A stretch of 64,000 bases of DNA from Osmia lignaria lignaria (GCF_051020975.1 NC_135043.1:4030001-4094000), one strand, 5' to 3'; positions 12,477-23,859 are shown, numbered from the stretch's first letter. Numbers and translations are program-made. Notes: generated by a model from the sequence alone, not told the origin.

Positions 12477-14500
12477 TATGTATGAGGAACGCATACGAAG
12501 ATTTATGATAGTAACTGTACATCATTAGAGAGTAATGAATCATAGCAGATCATATCTTCAAGTAATTAGCAGTCATATTCTTATTAAATATTCATTCACC
12601 GCGTGATACACTACGATATTATGGTTAGTTTAACCACTTTTTATATATCAGCAGGTTTGTTTACTTCGTGGCGCGTTTAACTGGTGAATTTAAGATGGCT
12701 ATCAGCAAAGCAATACAGGGAATGGAAAAAGGTTATACTATCTTTCGTATGTACGAAGTATATTTGTGTACTAGTCTCACACATGTATGATATACATCGT
12801 TACGATCGTATTTATTTTCTAAACACAGCAAACTTAAATAATTAATTCAATCGCGAGAACCGTTACTGTATATGCAATTCGGTAAATATTTATTAACATT
12901 TACTGTTTACGAGCATATATAGGCCGACATCTTTAGCTGGGTTTTTATCTATAACCTTAAATACTTTAACCCCTTACAATTGAAGGCCGTAGAATTACAC
13001 TCTGTGAGACGTAGGCCCTTACCATGTAGATCTACCTCCTTAGACATAAATAAACTATGAATAAATAAAATTTATGTTCGTCGTTATTTATGACAAAATT
13101 GCACTATACATATACAAAATATGTTAAATATATATAAATTTTGAACGCATGAAATATTTAAATACACTTAATTAAACCCATGAATTTGATTTACTTAATG
13201 ATTACATATTACTGTTATATTAATTACAATTACATAAATACTGTTCGGAGCTCATTGCTGTTTACTTGTATTATTCATTTAGTAACACGAATTATTACCG
13301 TTTCAAAAATCGAATACATTGAACTAATATCATTATACATTGCGCAACAAAATAACATTTGTTTTCTTATACAACATCATTGTCAGTCATTCAACCTTAT
13401 TACGTGCAAAATATTAAATTTAATTACATGTATGTATTTACATTTTAACAATTACAGTGTAGTGTTTTTAGTTTCATTTATACAAATTCTTACTATAAAA
13501 AGAAAGAGTCAACATTTGTTTTGCGCATAATTAACTAAACACTAAATATAAAATTAAACAAAAATTTTATAGAATAACTTAAAATAATCATTCCTAATAA
13601 CTCATCCTATATAATATGTCTTTAAATATATTATAATTGATTATTATTTAATATCAGTTGTTAAGGATGACAAAACGTTGTATATTTTTCTTTTTAGTAT
13701 TATAAATTATTTATTAGTTCTTTTGAACGTATTGCATTTTACCCTGACAAACGCAGTTCATTTTTCTTAAAAGTCACTGATTATTATTTTACTACATTCT
13801 TCTCTTTTAAAATTTATAAAATAATGAATAATTTATTATCATCATCTCTATAAAGATTATCACATTCTTGCTAGAGTAGTAAAAACAAATTAAATATAAT
13901 AAAAAAATCTTCTAAAAGTAACATAGGTTTTTAAATCTAATTACGTATCATTTTTGTACATAATATAGTTAACTAAAATTATTTTGAATCACAGTGTAGG
14001 ACTATCACACCATAATTGCAATATATTTAGCTTAATAATAATGGTCCTGTATAATTTTAACTAATACATTCGCCATAATTGTACATATACATTAGATTGA
14101 CATTATACCCACAACGATTTTTCAAAATACAAAAAATACGAGAATATTGTTCATATAAATGTGTGCAAGATTTCACAACCGATTTAGAAGTCCATTTATC
14201 TTTCACACAAACAACGTTCTCGTATTTTGAATAATATGAAAGCTATATACGTATTTTAATTTTTGTCTTTATCTTGCTTTATGTTAAGAGCAGTTAAAAA
14301 AAGAAGAACAAAAACAAAAACAAATTATTAAGTTCTTTTCACAATTTTCTGACATCCTTAACGGTTCTTGGATTTGCAGGAACACAGATAAATGTATTTT
14401 ATTATCTGGTAGGAAAATGTTTAATATTAAATAGCCCGTTTTATTTGTACCATTGTAGTATTACTTATGCATGTTTAAACAGTTAGTTAACATAGAAGTA
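12477..14500. other. intergenic, AT-rich
   Basis: No gene recognised. An ATG at 12693 opens a 31-codon frame without further exons that I can connect. From 13.0 to 14.4 kb the sequence is very AT-rich and may include the 3' untranslated region of the minus-strand PKI gene. Confidence 0.5.
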
Positions 14501-14574
14501 TAGAGGATGCTCCAAAAATCTGGGACAAATTCTGTTTAAAAAAAAAATGTCACAAGCCGAAATTAAGCGCAGAA

Positions 14575-14840
14575 TTTTGAATAACGCGCATATAAATTCT
14601 GTATGCGCAGGAACACTTCCACGTATGCGCGTCCACGCAATTTTGAATGACGCGCATATAAATTCTGTATGTGCAGGAACACTTCCACGCATGCGCGTCC
14701 ACGCAATTTTGAATGACGCGCATATAAATTCTGTATGCGCAGGAACCCTTCCACGCATGCGCGTCCACGCAATTTTGAATGACGAGTATATAGATTCTGT
14801 GGCGGGGGAGTACCTGCGCGCAGACGCGTCCGCGCAGTTG
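14575..14840. repeat. 66-bp tandem repeat, about 4 units
   Basis: Three near-identical 66-bp units start at 14575, 14641 and 14707, and a diverged fourth starts at 14773. Each begins ttttgaatgacgcgcatata and ends with cgcatgcgcgtccacgcaa. Because 66 is a multiple of three, several frames stay open on both strands; the resulting 22-residue repeats are a consequence of the period, not evidence of a gene. A transposon-end-like motif (aggatgctccaaaaatctgg) sits just upstream at about 14505. Confidence 0.9.
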
Positions 14841-14870
14841 AGGGAGAACATTGCTGCGAAATGTAATTAA

Positions 14871-16446
14871 TAGATTCTTGTTTCTTAAAATCAGAGTTGG
14901 ATGACTTTAACCCCCTCATATGTACCTAACCTTTAAAATATAATGAGATTGTATATATATTAACATATAATTACTTAAATAATTAGGCGTGAAAGTATAA
15001 TCTCAAGTGACAGAATGACATGTTAACAACTCTTACTGAGGCATTCAGTACGATCTTAAAGTAATACTGTCTTTTCCCTGGTCTTTTCCCTACTACATCG
15101 TGCATTGTCGATGTTGAGATGAAGGAATTTTCTAAAGAATCCTCAAATTACATCAATGTTGCTGTTTCGATGTACCCGGTGTGCTTGAATTTCGTCCCTC
15201 AGTACTAGGCTCATCTGTAATTACGTTGTTTCTTACGTTACAAATCGTTGAAAATGTTTCGTTGGTTGATGCACATTTCAAGAACACGTTTGCGTGTACA
15301 AAATTACTGTTTCATGCTGTAGAAATCGTTTCATAGATATCTATCGTTCAAATAAATAGTTAACCGTAGTTCGAAAGATAGTAAACAAAATATAAAATTG
15401 CTACAAATCATGATATCTTTCACAAACACAAATAACTGTACATACTGAAATCCATTTAATCGACTCTTGCTTTAAATCAAATAAATGAATAACCGCACAA
15501 TAAATTTACAGTTTTAAAACAGAACGCGTAAGATATGCGATAGGGAGGTAAATCTAAATGAAAACATAAGCCGAAAATGTAGAGTGATATTTTATTATAC
15601 AAAGTTTCAGTCCTGATTTAATCACCCTCAAAGATCATGGTACTTTCTATGTTTTAAAAAGACCGCTGTGGGAAAACATATGACGCCATCTATTATCTGA
15701 TGCTAAAATGAGTTTTTGGATTTTGCCGATAGAGAGCGCAAAAAATACTTCGATTTATAGTTCTCTTCCCCAACGTTAAGGGGCGCTTTTTCAACAGTAG
15801 GACCAACATAGCGATTTTTTTTTATATATAATAATTTCGATAAATTTTGAACATTATCTTATCTAGAAACGAAGAAATATCATTCTACACATTCCACTTA
15901 CTGTATGTTTATGTAGAATCATCCCCGTTCTGGTTGTGAGACTTGAACTTGGGAAAAATAAATAATATTAATTCATCTAGCTTGGATAAATAATAAGCTA
16001 AATATTAAAAAGTGAAATGAGAAGGGATATAAGGTATGTCGGAATAGGAACATATAGGAATTATTAATTAAAAATGTTTAAGAAATAAAAGGGGAGAAAA
16101 TCAAATACAAAAGAAAGATCATGATATCAAGACATATATAATTATTTAGTTATAATTGCAATAATCATTAACAAACAGTTACTTGTTAATCCCTGCAATA
16201 ATATTTCTTAACATTCACACCAAATACCACATCTGATTGATATCCACTGGCAAATATAAAGTATCAAATAATCTATTTGATTTATAAGAACATCTTATTA
16301 TTAAGGATTAACCCTCATTAAATTATCTAATTTTAGCTTCTATAAATTTTGTGTAGTTTCATTTCTTATATTTCTTATGAAGGTACATACACCTAATTTC
16401 TAACATGATGACATATATATACACAGTTTATTTTTCACAGGCAAAA
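14871..16446. other. intergenic or PKI 3' region
   Basis: AT-rich, with no coding region recognised. A small segment at 15660-15790 carries gacgccatcta and agagagcgc words in opposite orientation and may be a decayed short element. Confidence 0.45.
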
Positions 16447-16689
16447 CTAACCTGTTTCCACAGAAAGCTCCTCGAAGCGGTCTGGTAGATCTACCATTCC
16501 ACTTTCGGCATAAGTTAAAGCATTTCTTCGTCCAATTCTTCTGCTTGACAAAAATTCCTCTGGTAAAGAATCGTTTCGACACGCGTTTGACGTTACTGAA
16601 CCATTTCCGTCGGCGGCAGAAACCCTTGTATCAGATCCATTGTCAACCTCCTCGGGACTGACTGATCCCGATCGTTTTGACGTTAGCAT
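16447..16689 (-). CDS. cAMP-dependent protein kinase inhibitor (PKI) family, 80 aa
   Basis: Short heat-stable-inhibitor-type protein that would block the PKA catalytic subunit and help export it from the nucleus. The pseudosubstrate core is clear: F46, then R51-I-G-R-R-N-A-L58. The Phe-to-Arg spacing is the same as in vertebrate PKI, and alanine replaces the phosphorylatable serine. Residues 68-77 (LPDRFEELSV) match a leucine-rich nuclear export signal, in the same order as in vertebrate PKI. The N-terminal 45 residues are rich in S, D, G and N. Both ends are uncertain. A splice acceptor lies 10 bp upstream of the ATG and the frame stays open to it, so coding may begin in an earlier exon. The stop TAG lies inside a potential donor (ACAG/GTTAGT), so a spliced form could extend further. 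I call the family from the motif alone. Confidence 0.7.
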   Translation of the reverse strand: MLTSKRSGSVSPEEVDNGSDTRVSAADGNGSVTSNACRNDSLPEEFLSSRRIGRRNALTYAESGMVDLPDRFEELSVETG

Positions 16690-16699
16690 TTTTTCAGCG

Positions 16700-17265
16700 C
16701 TGCAAACAGATTAATAGGTTTAATTCAAACCTCTGTGATTCTTACGTAGTATAATTAACGATAAACAATACGAGCTATACCATTTTTAAATAGTCTACAG
16801 TAGGCATGACCAGGAATTTCTTCACCGGCAGTTATACAAGCTTCACTATTAGATCATCTGATTCCCCACTATCAGTCAACCCGTACTCATACGATTCAAT
16901 TTACGAGTCCGTACTCCAAACATATGTAAATAACGTGCGATAATTCGGAGATGCGTTTGATGTCAAAAACAGTGACTACAAATCAAAGAAGACTGGACAT
17001 GTCACTGTTCTTGAGAGGTCATGATTTCGTGGGTTCCAAGCACCCCCACGTTAGTTAAGCTACAAATACACAGTATGTACAGGCGATATAACAATTCTGC
17101 CTGTTTTACCAGGCCCCAGTTATTCGCCGTGGGGTTTTAGTCAGTAGGAATCAGTCTTATAGCGACCGCCGAGGCGTGCAGATCTACCTGCTAAACATAC
17201 ATATATGTAATACAACCCTTATTTTACTTTCTGCGTTCATTTAATTTGTTGTATTTATCGTGTTT
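16700..17265. other. upstream flank of PKI gene
   Basis: AT-rich. Contains the acceptor side of the intron preceding the PKI coding exon, and probably regulatory or intronic sequence. No other gene seen. Confidence 0.4.
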
Positions 17266-17324
17266 GCTTATTGAATAAACTCATGCTGAGGAAGAACGTG
17301 TTGACTTTATTACACCTGTGTGCA

Positions 17325-17795
17325 TCCTTTACATCTCTGCATTCATTACATCTCTGCATTCCTTACATCCCTGCATTTCTTACATCCCTGCATTTCTTAC
17401 ATTCCTGCATTTCTTACATCCCTGCATCCCTTACATCCTTGCATTATGTACATCCCTGCATCCCTTACATCCCTGCAACCCTTACATCCTTGCATTCCTT
17501 ACATCCTTGCATTCCTTACATCCCTGCATCCCTTACATTCCTGCAACCCTTACATCCCTGCATCCCTTACATTCCTGCAACCCTTACATCCCTGCGTCCC
17601 ATGCATCCCTTACATCCCTGCACCCCTTACATCCCTGCACTCCTTACATCCTTACAACCCATACATCCTTGCATTCCTTACATCCCTGCAGCCCTTACAT
17701 TCCTACAACCCTTACAACCCTGCATCCCTTGCATCCCCTGCATCCCTGCATTCCTGCATCCCTGCATCCCTTACATCCTTGCATCTCTTTTGTAA
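17325..17795. repeat. minisatellite, ~17-bp unit (ttacatccctgcatccc)
   Basis: About 27 imperfect head-to-tail copies with variants such as ttacattcctgcaaccc and ttacatccttgcattcc. All three plus-strand frames stay open over 160 codons or more because the unit lacks stop-forming words. The predicted peptides (LHPLHPCIPYIPA-like) are artefacts. Confidence 0.93.
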
Positions 17796-17830
17796 GCATT
17801 CCATTATAGCGCCTCCTGGCGGTAAAAAAA

Positions 17831-18108
17831 GGAACTAAAGTTTGCCGAAATTTTGGTCCTCTAGCGGGAAAAATGTGAACTAAAATCTCGACTTCGAATC
17901 AGCGCCATCTGGTTTCAAAAAAAGGAACTAACGCTTGCCGAGATTTTGGCCCTCTGGCGGGAAAAATGTGAACTAAAATCTCGACGCCGAATCAGCGCCA
18001 TCTGGTTTCTAAAAAGGGAACTAAAGCATGTCGAGATTTTGGCCCTCTAGCGGGAAAAATGCGAACTAAAATGTCGACGTCGAATCAGCGCCCTCTGGCG
18101 GCAAAAAG
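17831..18108. repeat. 93-bp tandem repeat x3 with CTCF-like words
   Basis: Units begin ggaacta at 17831, 17924 and 18017, with a partial fourth at 18109. Each holds ggccctctagcgggaaaaa-type and agcgccatctggttt-type words. The copies bordering the array read agcgcctcctggcggt and agcgccctctggcggc, close to the CTCF core recognised in animals (known motif). Binding is inference. Confidence 0.88.
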
Positions 18109-18640
18109 GGAACTAAACTTTGCAAAAATTTAAATTTAAAATTATTTTTCACGAGACTTTACTTACCTTTACTTACCTTTACTCGAACCAGTGGCCATAA
18201 GTATTTTATTTATGATATATTTATTATAAGGGTTGAAAGGATAGAAGAGATGCAGGGAGAATTCAGGAGTGCAAGGGATACGGAGATGTAAGGGATACAA
18301 AAATGTGAGGGATGCCGAGCTATAAGGAATGCCAGCATATACGAGATGCAGGGAATGTAGTGATATAAGGGATACAGGGATGTTAAGGATGCAGACATGT
18401 AAGGGATGCAGTGATAAAGGGTTGGACCTCGTGAGGCACTTAAAGACAAAAAAATTATAAATAACTGGGAAGGTTGAGCCGAGGCCCATAAAGAGGGATA
18501 AAATAATAAATGACTTGGGAGGGTGGTCCACGCGAGACCCGAAAATAGGAATAAAATAATAAATAAAAGGATAAAATAATAGGCGAGGCACACAAATGTA
18601 ATCAACACGTTCATGCTCCTATTGAGTTTATTCAATAAGC

Positions 18641-19246
18641 TAAGAAAATTATGTAATTATACATACAGCTGTCGTGTCATTTAGGTGGCTGCGAAAGATG
18701 ACGTAGTATAGCATGCCGATAGTTGATAACATGCGATAATTGAGGTGGCGCTTAAATCAGTTTCTGTTCGGCCTAATTTTCGATGAAACGTTGACTGTTT
18801 TACCGACGCGGAATTCGAAGTTCGGGCTGGACACATCCACATATATGCTTCACGTGTTTCACACATGAACACATATTAAGAAAAGTCATGCTAACTTATT
18901 TCTGACTACGTTCACGTTATCAGTGAATAATACCACCAACATACAATATAGATTCCATAATCTTTTTGTATTAATTGTTCTTTGTATTGTTTAATAATTA
19001 TATGTCATACGTTATTTTATTTACATATCAAAATTCATTTTTACATTTGTCATCATACATTTCTTGAATACAAATTGGTTGTAAATAAATCATCATACTT
19101 GGCGTTGCAGTAACCTATATATATAGTTAACTTGAGTCATAGTTGATCACTCTGATCCGTCAGTTGCCGAATAACATCTATTATTCTCCCACGTATGGTA
19201 TGAGAGATCATATTAGTTTTCTTTAATTGTAACAAGAACGACAAAA
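18641..19246. other. upstream flank of IST1
   Basis: AT-rich intergenic region that should contain the IST1 promoter and 5' untranslated region. No distinct motif recognised. Confidence 0.5.
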
Positions 19247-20740
19247 ATGTTTTCGAGTGGGCCGAATTATACTAAACTAAAGACGCATTTGCGTCTTGCG
19301 ATAAATCGGTTAAAATTACTCGAGAAAAAGAAAACTGAACTTGCTCAGAAAGCAAGGAAAGAAATAGCTGATTATATCGCCGCTGGAAAAATTGAGAGAG
19401 CAAAGATACGAGTTGAACACATCATTAGAGAAGATTACATGGTCGAGGCTATGGAATTGCTCGAAATGTATTGCGATCTCTTGTTGGCGCGTTTCGGACT
19501 CATTCAACAAATGAAGTAAGGATTTCCATAATTCATTTCATCTCTTATGCTTACTTTATATCATTTACATGATTGTTTTAGAAATTTAGATGAAGGATTA
19601 GCAGAAGCTATTTCTACAATAATCTGGGCTGCTCCCAGAATTCAGACCGATGTTCAAGAAATTAAAGTAATTGCTGATATCTTAACATCTAAGTATGGTA
19701 AGCAATACACAGATGCTTGTAGAGAGGAAGCGGTACAAACTGTTTCTGAAAAATTGAAGCACAAAATGAGTGTACAATCACCATCTAAAGTTCTCGTAGA
19801 GAAGTATCTTATAGAGATTGCAAAGAATTATAATGTTGAATATGAGCCAGATCCACAGGTAAAAGCTATGAAGTAAAACTAATATCAAACAATGAATTAC
19901 AAGTAACAGCAATGAATAATGTTTTAGGTAATGTCAGAAGGCCAAGATGCTCTTCTGATTGATGTTGGAGGTGAAACTAGAAATAATTTAGATACAGCTT
20001 CTGGCGGTGGTATGCCACAACCAGTTGGGTTTATTGGATTTCCCCAACCTCCACTGCTACCTAATCCTACATCAAACTTAATTGTAAATAATTGCTAAAT
20101 TGGATATTCTATTACAGGATAAATACCATTTTAATTTAATTTGTTTCTTTAGAATTCAGAAAAAGGACCTATAGGATTTGTATCTCCATCAGTACCTATA
20201 GAAAATAAAGATCAAAATGTTCCTTATAATCCAACTAATGTTTCTTATAATATTCCTTGGGATAACTCTAACAGCAATAAACCTGTAAGTATTATTTTAT
20301 TTATATTATGATATATATCTTACAAATAATTACTAGATTTTTGTTTGCATAGGAAAATGATTTGCCTCCACCCTATGGATCATTTCCACCTGACTTAAAC
20401 AAACAGGTAATGTAATTAATGTGTTATAATTATTTCTATAATATATTATGTTGAGTTGAATAGTATAAATTTATTTTTTGTTTATTTGCTAATGTTACAT
20501 TTTGTTTAAAGCTTTATTATACGTTTATGTAAAACAATTATTTATGATTTTCTATTACAGTCTGAGCAGAAACCGAAACCACAACCACGATCAAAAATGC
20601 CGATGAATGATTTTCAGCTTCCAGATCTACCAGCTGTGCCGACCGAGACTGATTTACCACCAAACAATCCATCTACCAGCGAAGATATTGATTTCGATGA
20701 TTTAATGAAACGATTTGAAGATTTAAAGAAAAGAAAATAG
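19247..20740 (+). CDS. IST1: IST1 homolog, ESCRT-III-associated factor, 355 aa
   Basis: IST1 is an ESCRT-III-like protein that regulates VPS4 in multivesicular-body sorting and in abscission. Six exons join in phase: 19247-19515, 19582-19858, 19928-20083, 20153-20284, 20353-20406 and 20561-20740. The N-terminal ~190 residues are the conserved helical IST1 domain, with a lysine-rich start, ARKEIADYI, the AKIRVEHIIRED motif and a YCDLLLARF segment. A proline/asparagine-rich linker follows (GFIGFPQPP, LPPPYGSFPPDL). The last ~20 residues, DIDFDDLMKRFEDLKKRK, form a MIT-interacting motif that would bind VPS4 and spastin MIT domains. Length and domain order match animal IST1. It converges on the OBP gene, with stops about 380 bp apart. 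Confidence 0.96.
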
Positions 20741-21120
20741 CTTTTTAGGCTTGTAAACGTATACTGGGTATAATATGTATCTTGCAATACAAAAACTGTA
20801 GGTAATGAAAATGAAAAATGTTATATAGTTTTATTACTATAAAATATGCTGGGTTTTAGGAACCTAGATATTACATTAATAACAAATATGTTAAATATTG
20901 TGATATTGGCAATTTTTTTTAATAATGCTGTATAAACAGTTTAAGCGAAAAAGTGTTAACAAAACATTATGCTATAAAGTATTTGCAATTTTACTAAAGC
21001 TATTATATGCTCACATAAATTTACTCGGATGGCTGTTTATAACTTTTTTTATTACACATGTCTTCTATATAATCTTTTATCTTCTTATGTGGTTGAAAAA
21101 ATCATAATGAAGACATTCTT

Positions 21121-22317
21121 TTAATTTTCCCAATCTTCACATTTCTAAAAATAAAATTGTTGCTTATTTTAATTGTAATCTAGTGCCTAGTTTTATAATT
21201 AATGTTATAATATTTACATTTAAACCAATTAATAAAAAAAATAATTGTAATGAAAGTTACTACTGATTTTTTAGATATTAAAAGATATACTTGTTGCCCT
21301 TTTTCAGCCAGACATGTTAAAAGGTTCTGCGAAAATTCACACTTCTCTCTCTTGTTTGATTGTAGGTAATGAAAGCATTCTGTGACTGATTCTTCAACAA
21401 AGTCTTTCAATTCTGGATCTTGAATATTCTGGCTCATTAATGGAATTACCATATCCCTTTCTGGAAATCCTTTCTGATCCACCTGATGATTTTATAAATT
21501 ATTTCAGTCTTGAAGGTAAACGAATTATATGAAATTTTACTTACAACATTCAATTCATTGAAGAAGCACTGCATGATACACTGTAACGGATTAAAGTTAC
21601 TTATTTAATTATACTGTGCAAGAAACAAAGATATTGATAAAAAATAATTTATAATTCTTACAGCTTGATCTTGACCGGTATTATTATCAAACTTCATGTC
21701 TCCGTTATTCATTTCTCCATTACGATAGTTATTTTTATTTTGTGAATCTCTGGAATTCCATGAATTTTGATTATTTGATTTACGAATATTTTTCATGTTT
21801 TGAAAATGTCTGATATTTCCATTTACTGAACGATCAGAAGTATTCATATCGCTGTTTCTATTAGAATTTCTGTATCAAAGAAAAATTTATTAATAATTAA
21901 AATATACAAATTTAATACAGTCTCTACTTTATATAAAGATCGCACCTATATCTTTGAGTATTTGTGGACTGATTGTAAGACCTGCCGTCCTTTGTATCAA
22001 AATAATTTTTATCATAAACATTCTCATTAGAATTTGAGCCGCTTTCTGAACTGTTATTCTCCGAAGCAGAATCTTCCGAATTGTCTGTATTCGAATCAGT
22101 GTATCTCTTTTTACAAATCATCAACACTTTTTGATATCGTGCGTCCACTTGTTGATTCCCAGAACGACACTTCAAAGACTAAAAAATCATATGTGCTTCT
22201 AAATTTCCCTTTCAATTTATAATTTTTTATTAAAATTATAGTAAAACAACTTACTATTCCTTCGTCAAAGAAAAGTAGAACAATGTATGTTAAAATTAGC
22301 GGTCCGAAAAGTTTCAT
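21121..22317 (-). CDS. odorant-binding protein with long C1-C2 insertion (Obp59a/GOBP71-like), 251 aa
   Basis: Secreted PBP/GOBP-fold protein expected in sensillar lymph or hemolymph. Six exons join in phase: 22317-22255, 22178-21946, 21869-21662, 21580-21545, 21482-21291 and 21144-21121. Residues 1-20 form a signal peptide (MKLFGPLILTYIVLLFF). The six-cysteine pattern is clear: C43, then C169-x3-C173, x42, C216, x11, C228-x8-C237. Spacings from C2 on are canonical, but C1 and C2 are separated by 125 residues instead of the usual ~25-30. The insert is rich in N, S, D and E. Extra cysteines occur at 25 and 246, the latter in a tiny terminal exon reading KCEDWEN, an ending common in OBPs. This layout resembles the insect Obp59a/GOBP71 group (recognised from memory, not searched). 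If the tiny last exon were skipped, the preceding exon would read into a hydrophobic tail; I judge that less likely. Confidence 0.85.
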
Positions 22318-22635
22318 GCTGCTAACGTTTTGTAGAGTTAACTTACGATTAATGAACGTATGCTCCTTTTTGCTCGAATATATAAAGGAAATTAACACAA
22401 AAAGATGATGACATTGATTGTGTATCATTCCATCTCTGAAAAGGATTCAAATTCAGTGATCGTTTCGGTGACATGATGTATCCTGAATTATTTATTTCCT
22501 GTTGCACATGAGTTATGCAATCCTGAGCGCTAGAATTTGAATTGAAACGAGCGCTAGAATTTTCATTGTCTCTTTGAAAAGAGAATATTTCATATTTTTA
22601 TACGAAAAAAATTAATGTTTTATTATGTCTTCCTT

Positions 22636-23194
22636 ACAAGGGAACATCGGGGACTGATACACTCCGATTTTGATGAAACTTTGCATAAATATTTATTGGA
22701 CCTGTTTATGAAGATAACTGTAATTCGTTGGTGCCCGTTTTTCACTTTGAGGGAGATATCAACCCTTTTATCCGAATGGCCCTTTCTATATACGTGCTTA
22801 TAAATCGTAAACAACAAAAGATATCAAAAAATAGTTGAAATAAAAGTTATACCGTTTCTTGAGGTCTATAAAACTGCGTGAAGTTTTTCAAAACGGAGGG
22901 AGAGGGGGAATTCAATTTTGCAAAAAGGATGATTTAAAAAAAAAACTTACACGTAGCTTTATAGACCTCAAGAAACGGTATAACTTTTATTTTAACTATT
23001 TTTTTATATCTTTTGTTGTTTACGATTTATAAGCACGTATATAGAAAGGACGGTTCGGATAAAAGGATTGATATCTCCCTCAAAGTGAAAAACGGGTACC
23101 AACGAATTACAGTTATCTTCATAAACAGGTCTAATAAATATTTATGCAAAGTTTCATCAAAATCGGAGTGTACCAGTCCCCAATGTTCCCTTGT
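22636..23194. mobile_element. foldback/MITE element (~560 bp)
   Basis: The ends are inverted copies (acaagggaacatcggggact on the left; agtccccaatgttcccttgt on the right). The arms of about 240 bp pair over most of their length, surrounding a spacer at about 22875-22945. There is no coding capacity; open frames on both strands mirror each other because the arms are complementary. It is a different family from the 3.7-kb and 12-kb elements. I see no clear target-site duplication. Confidence 0.85.
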
Positions 23195-23240
23195 TAGTCA
23201 AAATCAGTATACAAGATCAAAAAAAGATTAAAATAGTAGT

Positions 23241-23468
23241 GTGGTGAAGGTAAAAGGAGTACGCCTTTACCGAAGGCGGGAAACCGTGTATATTCAGTGG
23301 GATTCGTACCTACCACCAAACCTGCATTACCATCACTCCACATCTTTTTCGATGGTTATACCATCTACACAAAAGTGGTTTAAACTACTCAACAACTTAC
23401 CGACTGATTTTCTGAAACATATGGTGGCTGTCGTCGATGCCGATAAAGAAGAGCTCTTGCCTCCATAG
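23241..23468 (+). pseudogene. unrecognised 75-codon open frame, possible gene or element fragment
   Basis: Begins MVKVKGVRLYRRR and ends DADKEELLPP. The composition is protein-like, but I recognise no family and see no signal peptide or exon partner. It lies directly beside the foldback element and may be a fragment carried or flanked by mobile DNA. Coding status is unproven. Confidence 0.25.
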
Positions 23469-23859
23469 AGCGACAAACTTAATCGATAAATTGTTGAGTA
23501 GTTTCCGCCGTTTTTGTATAGATAGCGCAAGGGTCAGTTTTTAAAAGTTTTTATTTCTAGCGGTCTTTTTAAGATACAAATTTGTCAAACAATTATTTTA
23601 ACAATTTTTCAATCTTCTACTGATTTTGACCGATTTCTTAGAAATAGAATCAAAGGGGGTTAAGGTTATTGCAATGCAAAGAGTTTTTTACACATATTTA
23701 TACTAGAATATAGTAGAAGGCATGTTCCGTCTTCGATCTGTAGTCATTGCGAGTGCTTCGAGGAGGGGATAAAAGGGAGAGGAAATATGAAAGTTGAGCG
23801 CAGATTAGAATGAAAATTGTCAATCTCTTTTCTCATTCAATTTGTCACTAACGTGAATA

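Larger units (their letters stand above)
17266..18640. mobile_element. composite foldback-like element with minisatellite arms
   Basis: The outer ends are inverted copies. The left end gcttattgaataaactca at 17266 pairs with the complement of tgagtttattcaataagc ending at 18640, and similarity continues inward through aacgtgttga and tgtgtgc. Inside both arms are runs of a short repeat (ttacatccctgcatccc type): dense at about 17325-17795 on the plus strand, degenerate and inverted at about 18240-18420. The centre holds a 93-bp tandem repeat. The right arm also contains two copies of a segment of roughly 65 bp (around 18430-18570). This resembles foldback transposons, whose ends are made of short tandem repeats. 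No transposase-like frame is present. Confidence 0.7.

Noticed and set aside
12693..12790. Short plus-strand frame beginning MAISKAIQGMEK
   Set aside because: Only 31 codons and no connectable exons. The context is a repeat-rich intergenic region.
14483..14919. Four open frames of 72-122 codons on both strands
   Set aside because: Produced by the 66-bp tandem period. No domain, and mirrored on both strands.
17271..17838. Three overlapping plus-strand open frames of 160-174 codons
   Set aside because: They are the three frames of one minisatellite whose unit lacks stop words. The peptides are pure repeats of the same few residues.
21180..21290. Read-through C-terminus of the OBP exon with a hydrophobic tail
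   Set aside because: A GTATAT donor at 21290 joins in phase to a short exon (21144-21121) with a typical OBP ending, which fits the family better.
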